Part shown: positions 36,565-43,285 of the stretch, in pieces
Layout of the letters: each line of letters starts with the position of its first letter
Numbering within the stretch: position 1 is the stretch's first letter
Assembly: GCF_001636345.1 (NCBI RefSeq)
Contig: NZ_KV440945.1
Coordinates: 2,271,631-2,335,630, forward strand
DNA: 64,000 bases
Reading direction: 5' to 3'
Source of the DNA: Cytobacillus gottheilii
GTDB lineage: Bacteria > Bacillota > Bacilli > Bacillales > Cytobacillaceae
Made by a program: the position numbers and the translations under genes
The notes under the pieces: model-generated
Told to the model about the DNA's origin: nothing
Database searches by the model: none
Seen by the model: only the letters and a program-made list of their open reading frames with translations

Positions 36565-38634
36565 ATGAGCAGATTACAGCCCATTTGGGAAAATATAAAA
36601 CGTTATTGGAAAAAGTTCCATCTGACACAAATCATTTTATTGCTGGGTTTATCGGCAATATTGTTTACCATTTTGTTCTTTGCTTTTTTAGCTGCGACAG
36701 CAAATGTCGAGACATTGCAGGATGGACTCAGGCAGTCAACCGTTATATATGATAAAGATGGAGATGCAGCAGCAAAATTAGCTTCTAATCGTGCAGAAGG
36801 TGTATCAATTGAAGAAATTCCGGAGCATGTAATGAATGCAGTCATCGCCATTGAGGATGAGCGTTTTTATGAGCATAATGGTTTTGATGTTAAGGGGATC
36901 GCACGGGCCTTTTTCAGTAATTTGTTTGCAGGAAAAATTACTGGCGGGGGAAGTACGCTTACACAGCAATTAACGAAAAATGCTCTTTTAACAACAGAAC
37001 AGACGTATCGCCGCAAGGCTGAGGAGCTTTTCTTAGCCGTTGAAATTGAAAAGAAGTATGAAAAAGATGAAATCCTGCAAATGTATTTGAATCAAGTATA
37101 CTTTGGCAGTGGAGCATGGGGCATCAGCAGTGCAGCTAACACATACTTCAGCAAAAAGCCATCACAACTTACCATAAGCGAAGCTGCTGTACTGGCAGGA
37201 CTACTGCAGTCACCATCTGTTCTGGATCCGAATAAGAATTATGATCGTTCGATGGAACGGCGAAATGTTGTATTAAGTAAAATGAACGAATTAGGATATA
37301 TTACAGAGCAAGAATTCAGCGATGCAAAAGCAGAAAAAATTGTATTAAAAGAAGGATCAGGAACGGCAATGGAACGTAAATATCCATATTATATCGATGC
37401 TGTTCTTGATGAGGCGATTCACACGTATGGTTTAACACAAGAAGAGATTTTTACTAGAGGCTATAAAATATATACAGAACTGGATCAAAATCTGCAATCT
37501 GGGTTAGAACTTGTCTACAGCAGAGACTCATTATTCCCACAAGGCAGGAGCGGGGAGATTGTTCAAAGCGGTGGCGTACTGCTCGATCCTGAAACAGGAG
37601 GAGTTCGTGCTTTAGTAGGTGGAAGAGGAGAACATGTATTCCGCGGTTTTAACAGAGCTACACATATTAAAATGCAGCCTGGTTCAACATTAAAGCCACT
37701 TGCTGTTTATACACCTGCTCTGGAGGAAGGCTACACAGGAGAATCTATGCTGAAAGATGAGCTTCAAACTTACGGTGATTATCAGCCTGAAAATGCTTCA
37801 AAGCAATATGCTGGAGAAGTAACAATGAGAAAAGCCATAGAGCAATCAATCAACGCACCAGCTGTCTGGCTTCTAAATGAAATTGGATTAGAAAAGGGAA
37901 TTGACGCTTTAACTCGGTTTGGCATTCCCCTGCAAGATGAAGATGAATATTTAGGAATCGGATTAGGCGGCATGCGAAGCGGTATTTCCCCGTTAAAGCT
38001 TGCAGAAGCATACGCTGCTTTCCCTAATGAAGGAAAAAGAAATCATGCTCACCTTATTACGAAGATCGAAGGCCCTACAGGGAAAGTAATTGCCGAAAGA
38101 AAAAAAATAACGGTTAAAGTAACATCGAAAAAGGTTTCTGAAGAAATGACGGCTCTGCTCCGAGGGGTCGTTGATGAGGGTACAGGAACAGGCACGAAAA
38201 TGGATGATGTACAGATTGCCGGTAAAACAGGATCAACACAGCTTCCATATGGAGATATTAATGGTACAAAAGATCAGTGGTTTGTCGGCTATACAAAGAA
38301 CTTAGTTGGAGCTGTCTGGCTCGGTTATGACAAAACTGATCGTGAGCATTATTTATCAACCAGCAGTTCCGAAACTGTAGTCCCTGTATTCCGTGCGATT
38401 ATGGAGCAATCGGTTCAGCATATGGAAATGGAGAACTTTACGGAAGAGCGTTTGAACGCAGAAGAAATCCGAAAAGATGTCGAAGAAACGTTAAAAGAAC
38501 AAGCTGAAAAGATTGAAGGAAAACTTAAAGAAGAGATGCCAAAATGGAAAGAAAGCTTAAATAAGGGAATAGAAGAACTAGATCAATTTGGCGACTTCTT
38601 AAAAGAAAAATGGGGAGAAATAAAAGGAAATTAG
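36565..38634 (+). CDS. class A penicillin-binding protein (PBP1A family, PbpF/PbpG-like)
   Basis: Bifunctional peptidoglycan synthase of 689 aa. A membrane segment (22-45) is followed by a GT51 glycosyltransferase domain with the catalytic Glu in EDERFYEHNGFD (about 97) and GGSTLTQQL. The transpeptidase domain has S374-TLK, S428-IN and K554-TG. The final ~65 residues are a charged, probably helical tail. The length and architecture fit Bacillus PbpF and PbpG (PBP2c/2d). ATG 36565 has AAAGGAG nine bases upstream. It is a single-gene unit ending in a strong terminator. Confidence 0.93.
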   Translation: MSRLQPIWENIKRYWKKFHLTQIILLLGLSAILFTILFFAFLAATANVETLQDGLRQSTVIYDKDGDAAAKLASNRAEGVSIEEIPEHVMNAVIAIEDERFYEHNGFDVKGIARAFFSNLFAGKITGGGSTLTQQLTKNALLTTEQTYRRKAEELFLAVEIEKKYEKDEILQMYLNQVYFGSGAWGISSAANTYFSKKPSQLTISEAAVLAGLLQSPSVLDPNKNYDRSMERRNVVLSKMNELGYITEQEFSDAKAEKIVLKEGSGTAMERKYPYYIDAVLDEAIHTYGLTQEEIFTRGYKIYTELDQNLQSGLELVYSRDSLFPQGRSGEIVQSGGVLLDPETGGVRALVGGRGEHVFRGFNRATHIKMQPGSTLKPLAVYTPALEEGYTGESMLKDELQTYGDYQPENASKQYAGEVTMRKAIEQSINAPAVWLLNEIGLEKGIDALTRFGIPLQDEDEYLGIGLGGMRSGISPLKLAEAYAAFPNEGKRNHAHLITKIEGPTGKVIAERKKITVKVTSKKVSEEMTALLRGVVDEGTGTGTKMDDVQIAGKTGSTQLPYGDINGTKDQWFVGYTKNLVGAVWLGYDKTDREHYLSTSSSETVVPVFRAIMEQSVQHMEMENFTEERLNAEEIRKDVEETLKEQAEKIEGKLKEEMPKWKESLNKGIEELDQFGDFLKEKWGEIKGN

Positions 38635-38692
38635 AATTAATTCTTTTTGCTCAACTATAGAAAGTTTATCATTTCATTTAAGAGATTATACG

Positions 38693-38746
38693 AACAATAG
38701 ACAGACAAAGATCCTAAAAAATCTTTTCAGTCTATTGTTTTTTTTG
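38693..38746 (+). terminator. terminator after the PBP gene
   Basis: AACAATAGAC pairs perfectly with GTCTATTGTT, with an inner AAGAT/ATCTT stem, followed by eight T residues. Confidence 0.9.
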
Positions 38747-38875
38747 TTAGCTGCAGATTTGACTGATTTTAATACTCTTAAAAGTCTTATATACACTTTT
38801 AGCGTATGCAAGGAAGAGTGAATGAAAAAATGCGAGACAACACAAGAATACTTAGTAAATAAGAGAGAAATATTC

Positions 38876-38916
38876 ATGTTATCAACTGCTAGCATTTTGC
38901 TATATTTATGTTATCA
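38876..38916 (+). promoter_or_regulatory. direct repeat ahead of the ribbon-helix-helix gene
   Basis: ATGTTATCA occurs at 38876-38884 and again at 38908-38916, 32 bases (about three helical turns) apart, and each is followed by a TGCTA-containing stretch. Ribbon-helix-helix proteins often bind such repeats upstream of their own gene, so this is a candidate autoregulatory operator. Confidence 0.4.
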
Positions 38917-38938
38917 TATGCTATATGAGGTGATAAAT

Positions 38939-39133
38939 ATGAGTTCAGATCAAAGAATCCAGGTAAATGTAAGATTAAAAAAAGATACGAATAATAAGTT
39001 AGATGAAATCGTCGAATATTATCAGGAGAATACAAAATTTGGACGTGTTTATAAAGGAGACGTTCTAACCGATATCATTGAAAAATCATATGATATTATG
39101 TTAAAGCAAAAAAAGATGGGTAAAAAAATGTAA
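38939..39133 (+). CDS. ribbon-helix-helix (CopG-like) DNA-binding protein
   Basis: A 64-aa protein with the pattern of a ribbon-helix-helix domain: a beta strand IQVNVRLKKDT, helix KLDEIVEYYQE, and helix VYKGDVLTDIIEKSYDIML. It should dimerise and bind short direct repeats. GAGGTGA lies five bases before ATG 38939, so the open frame back to 38822 is leader. It precedes an HD-domain gene by 44 bases. The pair is not a standard toxin-antitoxin set, but a regulator-enzyme pairing is plausible. Confidence 0.65.
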   Translation: MSSDQRIQVNVRLKKDTNNKLDEIVEYYQENTKFGRVYKGDVLTDIIEKSYDIMLKQKKMGKKM

Positions 39134-39177
39134 GATGACGATATCGATATCTTTCTAGATGGTAAGGAGAGTGGAAC

Positions 39178-39699
39178 ATGAGGGATGTTACCTTAACTGA
39201 GATCTATCAGCACAGAATTGCACAAAAATATGTAACACGTTCGGGTCTGGCCCATGCTATTGCTGTCAGTTATCATGCATTTCGTCTGGCAAAAGAGCAA
39301 GGAGTTGATCCAGACAGTGCTGCCAAAGCAGGCTTCCTTCATGACATTGGCCATTATACTTGGTACAAAAATGGAAAATGGGATTATGATTTATATAAAA
39401 AGAACGATATTCACGCCATAAAAGGTGCTGAAAGAGCCCATAAACTGCTTATCCGACTTGGTGAAAATCCGGTCAAAGCTAAGGAAATTGCGCTAGCTAT
39501 CCTTTTTCACACTGACTCATTTATGCCAGGAGGCGAAGTGATCCGTACTCCGCTGCAAACTATTGTCAAAACAGCTGACGAATTAGATGAAGAACCAGGC
39601 GGTGCCCATCACTACCGCACCTTAGAATACGACCGCGCCCTTAAAAGCCTGCAGGAATTGGATGAAAGAATTGAGAAGTTCCTAAACCAAAATGAATAA
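39178..39699 (+). CDS. HD-domain phosphohydrolase
   Basis: A 173-aa HD-superfamily protein. The metal motif is GFLHDIGHYTW, with an upstream His in SYHAFRLA or HAIAVSYH and a distal Asp in IVKTADELDE. AILFHTDSF supplies further conserved His/Asp residues. The family hydrolyses phosphate esters of nucleotides or similar substrates; this one cannot be assigned further. AAGGAGAG lies six bases before the ATG. The ribbon-helix-helix gene upstream may control it. Confidence 0.8.
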   Translation: MRDVTLTEIYQHRIAQKYVTRSGLAHAIAVSYHAFRLAKEQGVDPDSAAKAGFLHDIGHYTWYKNGKWDYDLYKKNDIHAIKGAERAHKLLIRLGENPVKAKEIALAILFHTDSFMPGGEVIRTPLQTIVKTADELDEEPGGAHHYRTLEYDRALKSLQELDERIEKFLNQNE

Positions 39700-39810
39700 G
39701 GTGAAAAAAACCGTAAGACTAAAAAGAGTTTAAACAACTATTCATCTGATAAAGTTATAAAAGCCTTTTGAAATTAGATTTTTGGTTCTTATTAATATGC
39801 GATTATTTGT

Positions 39811-39948
39811 AAGTGAAATGGAGCGTAGGGCACTCGACTCCAACGGGCTATAGAGGAAAGGGTGAGACCCCGCAGGAGCGAATGCGACGAGGAGGCTCAG
39901 CTTCCTCCCCGTGGAAAGCGAGTGACCGAAGCGCAATGGAACGGACTC
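39811..39948. repeat. GC-rich core repeat, isolated copy
   Basis: The ~140-base block (GTGAAATGGAGCG, then GGGTGAGACCCCGCAGGAGCG, GACGAGGAGGCTCAGC, AAAGCGAGTG and GCGCAATGGAACGGAC) matches the centre of the MITE-like elements at 42113 and 55662. The terminal inverted repeats are missing here. Apart from this block and a small ORF at 40139, the stretch 39700-40384 has no gene I can support. Confidence 0.8.
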
Positions 39949-40138
39949 GATTTACAGGCTGCTATACTTTAATGATTTGTATATTCCGTTTATCTCAGCC
40001 TATCAAAGGAACAGAATGTTTTTATAGTTCTTTTATCCTCTTTTCAGCAGAATAATGCCGCTATCCCCTCTTTTTGTCGTAATAATATTGTCCTAAATCT
40101 CATTTTTGGATACTATTTAATTAAGGAAGGTGGATAGC

Positions 40139-40273
40139 ATGCGGCCCAGAACGAAAAAATCAGCGATCTCATTTGATAATCTAAAGTACAATCTAACTAC
40201 TGTTTTCTTGCATTTATCATTTTACGGAATTATTATTCTAATCTTACTATTATTTTTCGAATTCTTTGGTTGA
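40139..40273 (+). CDS. small single-span membrane protein, 44 aa
   Basis: Starts MRPRTKKSAISFDNLKYNL and continues into one hydrophobic helix of ~20 residues (FLHLSFYGIIILILLLFFEF). AAGGAAGGTGG lies seven bases before the ATG. It follows the positive-inside rule, with a basic N-terminus in the cytoplasm. The family is unknown; the good ribosome binding site is the main support for it being real. Confidence 0.5.
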   Translation: MRPRTKKSAISFDNLKYNLTTVFLHLSFYGIIILILLLFFEFFG

Positions 40274-40384
40274 TTTATAAGATTCTGAAACCATGCATTT
40301 CCTATATTAAACTGCAAATAATTTTGTTCTTGTACAGTTTAATGGTAATATGTAAGAGGATTTTAAACAAAGGAGATGCTTTTA

Positions 40385-40822
40385 ATGACTAAAAAAGGAT
40401 ACATACAACTGCAAAACGGTAAAAAAGTAGAATTCGAATTATATCCTAATGAAGCACCTGGAACGGTTGCAAACTTTGAAAAGCTTGCAAATGAAGGGTT
40501 CTATGATGGATTAACTTTCCACCGTGTAATTCCTGGATTTGTTAGCCAAGGTGGCTGCCCTAACGGAACAGGAACTGGCGGACCTGGCTACACAATCAAA
40601 TGTGAAACAGAAGGAAATCCTCATAAGCACGAAGTTGGTTCTTTATCTATGGCACATGCCGGAAAAGATACGGGCGGAAGCCAATTCTTTATCGTACATG
40701 AGCAACAGCCGCACTTAAATGGTGTGCATACTGTATTTGGTAAAGTAACTTCAGGTATGGATGCTGTAACAGATATGAATAATGGCGATGTAATGGAGAA
40801 AGTAGTCGTTACTGAAGCATAA
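40385..40822 (+). CDS. ppiB: peptidyl-prolyl cis-trans isomerase (cyclophilin)
   Basis: Cytoplasmic cyclophilin that speeds proline isomerisation in folding proteins; 145 aa, the short bacterial form. Active-site signatures [13 protein letters not shown] and GGSQFFIV are intact, as is the conserved [15 protein letters not shown] sits nine bases before ATG 40385; the ATG at 40376 overlaps that site. Single-gene unit with its own terminator. Confidence 0.96.
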   Translation: MTKKGYIQLQNGKKVEFELYPNEAPGTVANFEKLANEGFYDGLTFHRVIPGFVSQGGCPNGTGTGGPGYTIKCETEGNPHKHEVGSLSMAHAGKDTGGSQFFIVHEQQPHLNGVHTVFGKVTSGMDAVTDMNNGDVMEKVVVTEA

Positions 40823-40829
40823 TCATTTG

Positions 40830-40855
40830 AAAAAGAGTCGACTTCGGCTCTTTTT
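40830..40855 (+). terminator. terminator after ppiB
   Basis: AAAAAGAG pairs with CTCTTTTT, with GTCG/ACTTCGG in the loop. Eight bases past the ppiB stop. Confidence 0.85.
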
Positions 40856-40893
40856 CTATGTGTTTTTTTAAACAAATAAAAAAGAGGTGCGCT

Positions 40894-41409
40894 ATGAAGC
40901 CAGTAAATGATATAATATGCCCGGATTTGGATGTGTTATTTATTGGTTTTAACCCCAGCATAAAATCATCTGAAACCGGCCATCATTTCGCGAACCGCAG
41001 CAATCGTTTTTGGAAGATCCTTCATGAATCAGGCTTGACGCCTTATCAATATTTGCCTGAACAAGATCAGGAATTATTAGAGTTAAACTATGGGTTAACA
41101 AATATCGTGGCACGTCCAACAAAGGCTGCAGATGAAATAACCAAAGAAGAATACAATGAAGGACGATTACTTCTCGCTGAAAAGCTACAAACATACCATC
41201 CTAAAATTGCCTGTTATGTAGGAAAGGGAGTATATGAGCAACTGGCAAAAAAGAAAAAGATTCCTTGGGGTATTCAAGAAACTTCTGTTGTACCGGGAAT
41301 CATTGATTTTGTCGCTCCTTCATCTAGTGGACTTGTTCGCATGAAACTCAATGAGATAGTCGATATATATAAGCTGGTAAATAAACAATTAACAGAGTTA
41401 CAGCAATAA
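40894..41409 (+). CDS. mug: mismatch-specific uracil/thymine-DNA glycosylase (MUG/TDG family)
   Basis: Removes uracil or related bases paired with guanine. The 171-aa protein has the MUG hallmark FIGFNPSIKS (the Asn20 is the expected catalytic residue), NRSNRFWKIL, NIVARPTKAADEIT, and the minor-groove loop VAPSSSGLVRM. AGAGGTG lies five bases before ATG 40894. It is followed 18 bases later by an alkyltransferase-like gene, giving a two-gene DNA-damage unit. The substrate range of Bacillus homologues is less studied than that of E. coli Mug. Confidence 0.85.
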   Translation: MKPVNDIICPDLDVLFIGFNPSIKSSETGHHFANRSNRFWKILHESGLTPYQYLPEQDQELLELNYGLTNIVARPTKAADEITKEEYNEGRLLLAEKLQTYHPKIACYVGKGVYEQLAKKKKIPWGIQETSVVPGIIDFVAPSSSGLVRMKLNEIVDIYKLVNKQLTELQQ

Positions 41410-41427
41410 GAGAGGAGGTATTTCAGT

Positions 41428-41775
41428 ATGCTCCCTTTTACAGAAAAAGTACTGGAAATTATTAAAGAAATACCTTCTGGCAGTGTAATGACTTATGGTC
41501 AGATTGCTGCCATTGCAGGCAGCAAAAGGGGAGCAAGACAAGTAGCCCGAATTTTGCATTCTATGAGTGAAAAGTATTCGCTGCCATGGCATCGAGTGGT
41601 TAATGCGCAAGGGAAAATTGTTTTACATAATCAAGAACTTGCTAATAGGCAGAAGGAATTGTTAGAAAATGAGGGTGTTTTCATTCAAGAAGATCAGAGG
41701 ATCGACTTAAACCATTATAAATATACGGGTGAAATGGCCTTTGAAAAAGAAAAAGAAGACTTCCCATGGGAATAA
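41428..41775 (+). CDS. alkyltransferase-like protein (ATL, MGMT family)
   Basis: A 115-aa protein of the O6-methylguanine-DNA methyltransferase fold in which the catalytic Cys of PCHRV is replaced: the motif reads LPWHRVVNAQGK, with Trp54. Such ATL proteins bind O6-alkylguanine without repairing it and pass the lesion to nucleotide-excision repair. The helix-turn-helix part is VMTYGQIAAIAGSKRGARQVARIL. GAGAGGAGG lies ahead of the ATG. It is co-transcribed with the MUG gene, 18 bases downstream. Confidence 0.9.
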   Translation: MLPFTEKVLEIIKEIPSGSVMTYGQIAAIAGSKRGARQVARILHSMSEKYSLPWHRVVNAQGKIVLHNQELANRQKELLENEGVFIQEDQRIDLNHYKYTGEMAFEKEKEDFPWE

Positions 41776-41784
41776 GAAGTCTTC
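41755..41784 (-). terminator. terminator of the YpbS-like gene, inside the ATL 3' end
   Basis: GAAGACTTC and GAAGTCTTC form a 9-bp stem followed on the minus strand by a T-rich tract. It overlaps the last codons of the converging ATL gene. Confidence 0.65.
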
Positions 41785-42046
41785 AGGATGTTCCTAATTT
41801 TTCAGCATATTCTTCAACCATTTCTGCCGTGACAATTTTTCGTTGGGGAACAGCTCCCAGCTTGGCTAATTCGTTCATTTTTCCTGTGATTGCATTTATT
41901 TCAGTCACACTAAATGCCTTACCAGCCTGACAATTTTGAACAGCAATATCAATATAACGTTCTCTTTCATGATCAAGTCTGATAAACTCTGTGATTCTGC
42001 TGTTTTGTTTCTTCACATGATTAGTAATAGCTTTATGTACACTCAT
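41783..42046 (-). CDS. ypbS: YpbS-like (DUF2533) protein
   Basis: An 87-aa soluble, mostly helical protein: MSVHKAITNHVKKQNSR, LDHERERYIDIAVQNC, FSVTEINAITGKMNELAKLG and KIVTAEMVEEYAEKLG. This layout matches my memory of the DUF2533/YpbS family of Bacillus, function unknown; I hold the name loosely. GGGGGAAAG lies seven bases before the ATG. It converges on the ATL gene, with the stop codons eight bases apart. Confidence 0.6.
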   Translation of the reverse strand: MSVHKAITNHVKKQNSRITEFIRLDHERERYIDIAVQNCQAGKAFSVTEINAITGKMNELAKLGAVPQRKIVTAEMVEEYAEKLGTS

Positions 42047-42112
42047 CTATACTTTCCCCCTGAATCATTGTATCAGTGACACAATCATACTATGCGGACC
42101 AGATAAAAGAAA

Positions 42113-42431
42113 GAGGCTGGGACAAAACGAAATTAATCTTTCTAAAACACGAATATTCACTATCTTGGTTTGGGTGTTTAAACAAGTCCGTTCCACTGCG
42201 CTGCGGACCCTGTTTTTTCGTGGGATCACAAGCTGAGCCTCCTCGAAGCTAAGCTTCTGCGGGGTCTCACCTTTTCCTCTATTGCCCACAGGAGTCGAGG
42301 GTCCTCCGCTCCATTTCACTCATGTTAATAAAATATATTTTATAATCATAAATAAAAAACCGAATGATTAGAAAGATAACTTCCTAACCATTCGGTTCTA
42401 TGAGTGTGTTAAATACTTATGTCACAGCCTC
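42113..42431. mobile_element. MITE-like element, copy B (full length, 319 bp)
   Basis: Bounded by GAGGCTGGGACA and TGTCACAGCCTC, inverted repeats with one mismatch. From the left: an AAACACGAATATTC arm, the GC-rich core (inverted relative to 39811), then ACTCATGTTAATAAAATATA and the CCGAATGATTAG hairpin with an A-run, ending AAATACTTATG next to the right end. No open reading frame of note. Same orientation as copy A, opposite to copy C. Confidence 0.85.
42354..42397 (-). terminator. terminator within MITE copy B, downstream of the YceI gene
   Basis: On the minus strand, AACCGAATGGTTAGGAAG pairs with CTTTCTAATCATTCGGTT and is followed by six T residues. It lies about 50 bases past the YceI stop, so the element supplies this gene's terminator. 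Confidence 0.8.
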
Positions 42432-42446
42432 TTTTTCGTTTGAAAA

Positions 42447-42980
42447 TTATTCAGCTTTTGCTGCTTGAAGTTCAAGTTGAATTTTTACTTTATCGCCGAC
42501 TAAAACGCCGCCAGTTTCTAATGCTGTGTTCCAAGTTAGACCATAATCGCTTCTTTTAAGAACACCTTCAACACTAAAGCCTGCTTTTTCATTTCCCCAT
42601 GGATCTTTTCCAGAACCTTCGTAAGTTGCATTTAATGTTTCAGATTTCGTAATGCCGTTTAACGTAAGATCACCAGTAATTAGATAATCTCCATCACCCT
42701 CGCTTACGATGTTTGTTGCTTTAAACGTTAATACCGGGTGATTTTCTACATCGAAGAAATCAGCTGAACGAAGGTGGTTGTCACGGTCTTCGTTTCTTGT
42801 ATCAATGCTTGCAAGGTCTACTGTGAATTCAATCGTTGCTGTTGTTAAATCAGTAGTATCAGCTTCAATCACTGCATCAAACTTTTTGAAAGAACCTTTA
42901 ACATTTGCAATCATCATGTGTTTGATTGAGAAATCTACCGCACTGTGTGTTTGATCTAAAGCCCATTTTGTTTTAGCCAT
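42447..42980 (-). CDS. YceI family protein
   Basis: A 177-aa lipocalin-like beta barrel that binds a polyprenoid-type ligand in the structures known for the family. Family blocks: WALDQTHSAVDFSIKHMM, VKGSFKKFDA, LASIDTRNEDRDNHLRSADFFDVENHPVLTF and LTLNGITKSETL. It has no signal peptide, unlike Gram-negative YceI, so it is cytoplasmic. GGAGGAG lies seven bases before the ATG. A dyad lies upstream and the terminator is supplied by the adjacent MITE-like element. Confidence 0.93.
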   Translation of the reverse strand: MAKTKWALDQTHSAVDFSIKHMMIANVKGSFKKFDAVIEADTTDLTTATIEFTVDLASIDTRNEDRDNHLRSADFFDVENHPVLTFKATNIVSEGDGDYLITGDLTLNGITKSETLNATYEGSGKDPWGNEKAGFSVEGVLKRSDYGLTWNTALETGGVLVGDKVKIQLELQAAKAE

Positions 42981-43009
42981 TTTAAATCTCCTCCAAATAG
43001 TTATTATTT

Positions 43010-43048
43010 ATTTATCTTTAATTCAAGATGTATTAATTCTAGATAAAT
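43010..43048 (-). promoter_or_regulatory. dyad symmetry upstream of the YceI gene
   Basis: ATTTATCT (43010-43017) and AGATAAAT (43041-43048) are perfect inverted repeats around an inner TTAATTC/ATTAATT region. It lies in the promoter area 30-70 bases upstream of the start. A candidate repressor operator with no assigned regulator. Confidence 0.35.
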
Positions 43049-43285
43049 TATATGAGGATTTTGATGAGGTGTCAATTCTTTTTTTCAGAACTTTACAGTT
43101 GTTTTCAAAAAATTAATACTACTGCAAAAAATGATAAGCTTATACTCATTTCAAAAGAGAATAGGGGTGTATTATGGATATTTTCACTTCGTAACTTCAT
43201 AATAAAGGATAAACAGCGATGTATAAGTATTGATCATGATACAATAAGAAAACTAGACGTTATTTTACATAAAAGGGGTACATAA

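Noticed and set aside
41428..41775. Methylguanine-DNA methyltransferase with active repair function
   Set aside because: The acceptor Cys is replaced by Trp (PWHRV), so it cannot take the alkyl group. It is called an ATL protein instead.
43052..43285. 77-codon frame directly ahead of the SUV3-like helicase
   Set aside because: No ribosome binding site, composition not protein-like, and it overlaps the probable promoter and the helicase's own ribosome binding site.
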